Made by a program: the position numbers and the translations under genes. Positions 59,603-64,000 of a DNA stretch of 64,000 nucleotides are shown one piece after another. Origin of the DNA: Mariannaea sp. PMI_226 (Eukaryota > Ascomycota > Sordariomycetes > Hypocreales > Nectriaceae); NCBI GenBank assembly GCA_024336345.1, contig JANFOG010000004.1:1984001-2048000 (forward strand), read 5' to 3'. Numbering within the stretch: position 1 is the first letter of the stretch; each line of letters opens with the position of its first letter. Below the pieces are notes generated by a model that was not told the DNA's origin, ran no database searches, and saw only the letters and a list, made by a program, of their open reading frames with translations.

Positions 59603-60841
59603 ACACATTGTCAGGCATGAAGATGGATTCCTCGTGCCGTTTTTGGCACATCTTCTTGTCTATATTTATCCGTATAACTAACGACTGAAACTGAACTTCT
59701 AACGCACGCACGCGATTTACTTTCCTTTGTCAAAAAGAGCGTTTTGATACGACGCCAAACCAAAGCAATTTCAGGGATCACAGAATCCTAGCAACGAAAA
59801 TTTTCTTTCTATCTACGTTTGTAGTATATCACTGGGCGGGGGATGAAAGTACTTTATAGGATATCTGGCTCCAGACAGCCATTGGACGATTCATGTATGT
59901 ATTTGTAGGTGTTCTGGGATGGTCACGGAATCTAGCCGATGAGACCAGGTGTTTGTTGGTTGGCGTGCGAATTAGTTGGGATTAGCAGATAGAAGGCCAT
60001 TTGCTGGAGATGGGTTTAAAAAGGACTATATCAATGAATGAAAACTGGACACTTCGTTTTGAAGATGATAAGGACTCGTGACAAAAAATGAGGTCTGGTT
60101 GTCTATGTGCGAATAGCATGAGGACGGACGTGCGGCTGGACCCGGAGCCGGGATCTCCACAGTGGGTACGGAACCCGAACGGTGCATTCGGCGGACGGGA
60201 TCCCGGCTCAGCGCTTGGTCAACGGAGGAGGAGAGGACGGCGGCGCTGTAGAAAAGAGTATTTGAATGTCAACGATGGTCGATAAGGAACAAAACTTGCT
60301 TTGTGGATGATGGTGTGGCGGGACTGGGGGAAGTGTTGCGAATGACAATGCAGACCAAGTCACGTCGGCGCCTCCATTCTCGGCTGCTATTCGTGTGTGG
60401 GATCGATTCGCTGTCGGGTGCTGAAATCGTGTGGCTGGGGGGAGAGAAGGAAGGCCCTCGCGTCACTCAGCTCTGCGTGCGTTGCGGCAGTTTTCCGTCC
60501 TCTACTCACTGTACTTCTCCTCTCATCCTTTTTTTTTTCTCCCTTTCGCACGTGAAGTGCATGATTACACGAGGGCGATTATATGCTTTGACCTTAGACA
60601 TTCGAACAAGGTGTTGCTACGAGAAGCATCCCATCCATAGAAAGCGAATCCCCCACCTTCCCCGACCCTATCACGTCCAGCCGCCTCCTGCTCTGGCCCA
60701 ACGTCTTCATCTGACGCCGTATTCGACATCTCCTACAGTTCCTTCAGAAGAATAATCAAGGAGGAGAAAGAAAGGAGAGGAAAAAAAAAGGACGAACGAA
60801 AAAGAGGAAGAGACACAAACATAGGTATCGAAACCGTCGCG
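59603..60841. other. Intergenic between PH-like and orphan membrane gene
   Basis: About 1.24 kb; no supported gene. A T-run lies at 60,530-60,538. The last ~80 bp before the next ATG are strongly purine-rich (A/G), an unusual leader compared with the CT-rich leaders of the other genes. Confidence 0.5.
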
Positions 60842-61585
60842 ATGCCAGCCATCCCTCCTCCGCCCTCGGAGACTGTTCCGCCTGTCACCACATCAGTCCT
60901 CCTCACGGCCCGCCAACAGTCTACTACCTTCGTCTCCATCCCCGCCTCGTACGGAGATCTATACTCCTCCCCGTCCCCCGGCGTCATCGCCGGCATAGTA
61001 ATCGGTTCCGTGGCTGGCTTCTTGCTCCTGCTGTACATCATCTACTGCATCCTGCACGGTGCGCTGGTGATGATTCCCTTGCGGGCACCACGCAAGACAG
61101 CCGACGGGGCGCCGCCCTCAACGCTGGGCACGAGCACTCTGGGCCCCTCGACGTATGGTACGCGGACCGCCTTGAGCATCCGCTCACACAGGGGCCGTGA
61201 CAAGCGGCGCGCGCCTTCTTCGCGCCACTCCCGAAGCCCCCGCACCGAGACGGCCGAGGTGCGACGGACCACTAGCACCCGGACGCACCACCAGCAACAG
61301 CAACGTCGCGGCGGCGTTGAGCCCGTCATCGTTTCCCCTCCCCGCAGCCCGTCACCCGTGTCGACGGTGGCGCCGCCCCGATTTGTCCCGGCCTCAGAGG
61401 TTTCTGCCCTGTCTGACGAGATCGTCGTGGAGGAAGAGCACAGCCCGCCTCGTCGACATGCCAGCCGGCGGTACTCACCCGAGCGAGGCTACCGACGGGA
61501 CAGCTACTACCGAGAGGACATGGATTCAGAGCGGTACTACTCACAGCGGGATTCACCTGGTCGGAGGACGAGCCGACGATATTAA
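60842..61585 (+). CDS. Hypothetical single-pass membrane protein with Arg/Ser-rich tail
   Basis: A single-exon frame of 247 residues without a family I can name. It has a short Pro/Ser/Thr-rich N-terminus, one transmembrane segment at about 48-76 starting GVIAGIVIGSVAGFLLLLYI with a GxxxG-like pattern, and a long tail rich in Arg, Ser and Pro. The tail has SRHSRSPRTETAEVRR, a QQQQ run, SPPRSPSP and repeated Arg/Tyr motifs (RRYSPERGYRRDSYYRED, then SERYYSQRDSPGRRTSRRY). The orientation is probably N-out, C-in. GC-rich, strongly biased codons and the clean hydrophobic segment favour a real gene. It could be a cell-surface sensor or scaffold, but that is speculation. Confidence 0.6.
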   Translation: MPAIPPPPSETVPPVTTSVLLTARQQSTTFVSIPASYGDLYSSPSPGVIAGIVIGSVAGFLLLLYIIYCILHGALVMIPLRAPRKTADGAPPSTLGTSTLGPSTYGTRTALSIRSHRGRDKRRAPSSRHSRSPRTETAEVRRTTSTRTHHQQQQRRGGVEPVIVSPPRSPSPVSTVAPPRFVPASEVSALSDEIVVEEEHSPPRRHASRRYSPERGYRRDSYYREDMDSERYYSQRDSPGRRTSRRY

Positions 61586-62823
61586 AGTTTGAATGAGGCT
61601 TCTTTTCGTTTTTTCTTTTTCTTCTCAACCAAAACGTCTTATTATTATTATAGATATCTTTTTTTAAATGGTTTTTTTTGGGAACAATTCCGGCAGCCTT
61701 CTTAACCTAGGAGATTCAAGGCCCAATATAGCATAGGATGGGGAAAGGCATAGCATGATGGTTATGATGATGGGGAAATGAACTTATATATGATACCGTA
61801 TGTATGACAAGGAGAGAAAAATCAATAATCAAGCTGGAGGCAAAATAAGAAAGGGGAAGGCAAGTTTTAGATATACCTACGATACGAGGTACCAGTATCT
61901 GAAGCAGTTGAGCTAGGTACATATATGGCCTTGGTTAGAACACCTGGATATGTGATATACGAGATGTACTTCCACTCTATCCATCCGCCGACGTCAAGGG
62001 ACGACGCCCTCTAGGCTACGCATTATCAAAGGCATGAGACAGTCACCACAGTCAAGCAATTACATGGCAGAAGCGTGTACATCTAGACATATACAATGGA
62101 AACACATGACAACTTTCGACTCGGGCAACCAGGAGATCACGTTCAGGATATGAAATACGAATTAGAAGGATCCAAAGAAGCGAAAAAAAAAATAGAACGT
62201 CCGGTAAACAGCCTCGTTATCATTGAACTATACACAAAAGATGTGTTTGTATATATTTTCACGAAGCGTAGCAAACCGCTCATTGCCTCTCCAACATGCC
62301 TGTTTCATGTTGTATAATTTTCTGCTCCTTCGCTGCAAATAGGTAATCTTCATGAGAGAGAGCCGCCAACCAAGATGCCCCAGCTAATGCGTCCGACACT
62401 TCTAAGTGAAGGATAAGATGGCGAGAATAAAATGAAAGGAAGAACAGGGAGAGAGAGAAAAAGAATAAAAGAATAGACAAAAACAACAAGCTGAATTCGA
62501 CAAGAGCCTCCAGTATCTCTCTAGATCCCCGCCCATTTTTGTTGATGCTCAGGTAAAGGATGAAAGTACACTCCTTAACCTTGATGCGCTTACCCAACCC
62601 AAAACCGAAATAGATATAGACCACAAAGTTGCCTGAAGATGGAAAGAAATGGACATACGGGTAAGAACGAAAAGAGCAAGAAGGAGAAGAAGAAGAAGAG
62701 AAAAGGAGAATACCTAACCACCCCACCCGCTTGAGGATTGTGCACCAGCAAGCGGGAATTTCACGCCGTGGAATACCCCCCAAAAAAGGATCCAAAAACA
62801 AAAAAGGAACTCCGTTAACCCGT
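61586..62823. other. Intergenic between convergent genes
   Basis: About 1.24 kb with T-runs near 61,605-61,680, AT-rich sequence and several purine-rich blocks. No supported gene. Confidence 0.5.
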
Positions 62824-64000
62824 TCACATATTCATGCCTCCCTCATTGTTGCCGTTACCGTTACCGTTACCATTCTGCTGTTGGCCTCCAAAGAAGAAAG
62901 TGTCAAAGGGATTGATTTGCTGACCCTCGGCGTAGTCGTGATGGAATCCTTCCCAGTTCATGCCGAACCCGAGGTCGTTCTGGGATTGATCCAGGCCTGC
63001 ATATTCTCCGTTGGGGCCCCCTAAGTTCTGGAGAAATTCCATTGACTGCACCTCAGGGTATTCTAACCCTCCCTGTCCATTGTACTGCTGCTGTTGATGC
63101 TGATGCTGTTGGCTCGCATAGGAACTGCCTGCAGTTGAGGGTTGCGATGTCACTCGACGTTGCAACGGTGGCGACGGGACCATAGGCGAGTCTCTGGGAG
63201 ACCCTTCCTGCTTCATACCCATATCTGATGGACTTGGGCCTCCTCGGCCTCGCGGCTTCATCATGTAGCCCTCGGTAGTTCTTGGCAGAGGGGGGGATGG
63301 ATGAGCAGTCCCGGCCTCGCCAGCAACAGAGAGCGTCGGTGATGAGAGCGAGTCGGATATGTCGAATTGGTATGAGGCATTGTCCGAGCCCTGGTGCCGG
63401 TGACGTACCTGAGTTGAAGCCTTGGATGATGAGTCTGGGGTTGATGCATTCCACACGGACGGTTCACGCCGGGGCCGTCGGTTCTGATTGTGAGGTACAC
63501 CGAACCCGCCTGTAGAGCTGGCCATCTTGATGGTAGCTTTAGAGGTTCGGTCGAAAGCATCTCGACACGTCTCCGCTGGTGGGCACTTGTCAATCATATC
63601 GGTCAGAACTGACTTTGCTGCCAAAATGGTGAAATCGACTTCATCCAGTGTCTAAATGTTATTTCGGGTTACTTCGTCAGCTTTATTCCAAGGGGATCAT
63701 GTAGTGGTCGATATGGTTTACTCACCAGGCGACTGCGCACAATTGGTGAATGCCAAATGGCATAAAGATACGAAATCCCTGCCATGAAGAGGTGATGCGT
63801 TGACAGGTAGGTGTAGCTAACTAGGCCGCTGAGATGTAGCTGTCGATAGAGGCGTAGTATCTTTTGGCCAGCTTCGGCAACCTTGAGGTAGATTCGATCT
63901 TCGTCCTCTCGGAGCTCCTGTTGAAACGCTGTCGGGCTGTTGACTTCGTTGGAGGTATTGTACTCCCCTTCGAACATGGCGGGGACGCTGAGGCTTTGGC
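62824..64000 (-). CDS. C-terminal part of a fungal-specific (Zn2Cys6-type) transcription factor
   Basis: Two exons are visible, complement(join(62824..63651, 63726..>64000)), about 367 residues; the N-terminus with the expected zinc cluster is right of the window. The 275 nt upstream exon shows AFQQELREDEDRIYLKVAEA, then GQKILRLYRQLHLSGLVSYT and YLSTHHLFMAGISYLYAIWH. Across the junction comes SRLTLDEVDFTILAAKSVLT followed by DMIDKCPPAETCRDAFDRTS, a typical end of the fungal-specific regulatory domain. The tail is disordered and Ser/Pro/Gln-rich, with an NGNGNGN run coded by a CCGTTA repeat at 62,852-62,871 (minus strand), and ends in acidic and aromatic residues (NPFDTFFFGG) that could be an activation region. 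The target genes are unknown. The zinc-cluster class is inferred. Confidence 0.75.
62852..62871. repeat. Coding 6-bp repeat (NG)n
   Basis: Three full CCGTTA units plus a partial one, inside the last exon of the regulator, encoding alternating Asn-Gly. Likely polymorphic between strains. Confidence 0.85.

Noticed and set aside
1..64000. CRISPR array, bacterial-type operon, or secondary-metabolite cluster
   Set aside because: No spaced direct repeats were seen, genes are intron-bearing and eukaryotic, and no synthase, P450 or transporter grouping is present.

Overview
The window is nuclear DNA of a filamentous ascomycete, most likely a Sordariomycete and probably Hypocreales-like. The evidence is short introns (about 50-140 nt) with GT...CTNAC...AG signals, fungal gene families (Zn2Cys6 regulators, URA5, fungal-type SSC1), CT-rich leaders, frequent GGTACCT/CCTAGGTACC motifs between genes, and a Tc1-type transposon with a spliced transposase. 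The genus cannot be fixed from sequence alone. Splice junctions below were read by hand; every multi-exon model keeps an open frame across all junctions.

Layout. 1-11.7 kb: NOG1 (minus, cut by the left edge) is divergent from URA5; then a GNAT acetyltransferase (minus), a 4 kb gap, DDI1 (plus) and RRP8 (minus). 11.7-19.1 kb: a 7.4 kb gene-poor region leading into a six-exon Zn2Cys6 regulator (19.1-22.2 kb). 22.6-31.6 kb: proteasome subunit PUP2 (minus) divergent from a GCP2/Spc97 gamma-tubulin complex gene, then an HLTF/Rad5-like SNF2-RING ATPase (minus). 33.8-39.5 kb: SRP68, an orphan single-pass membrane protein, and mitochondrial Hsp70 SSC1 (minus). 40.27-41.67 kb: an apparently complete Tc1/mariner element. 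43.4-49.1 kb: a WD40-like protein, an L-2-hydroxyglutarate dehydrogenase-like flavoprotein and a coiled-coil protein. 49.1-57.1 kb: a second gene-poor block of 8 kb. 57.1-64 kb: a PH-like protein, a second orphan membrane protein and the C-terminal part of another fungal regulator, cut by the right edge.

Most genes are conserved housekeeping genes: ribosome biogenesis (NOG1, RRP8), pyrimidine synthesis, the ubiquitin-proteasome pathway (DDI1, PUP2), microtubule nucleation, protein targeting (SRP68) and mitochondrial import (SSC1). I see no operon-like or secondary-metabolite cluster. The gaps upstream of the Zn2Cys6 regulator, DDI1 and the PH-like gene are long and end in pyrimidine-rich leaders, suggesting long 5' UTRs or complex promoters.

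The observations most worth following are the DDI1 start codon, which is created only by splicing (AT|intron|G), with the unspliced transcript reading AUG-UGA; the apparently intact DD34E Tc1 element; a probable GC-AG intron in PUP2; and two orphan membrane proteins. I found no clearly new multi-gene system.
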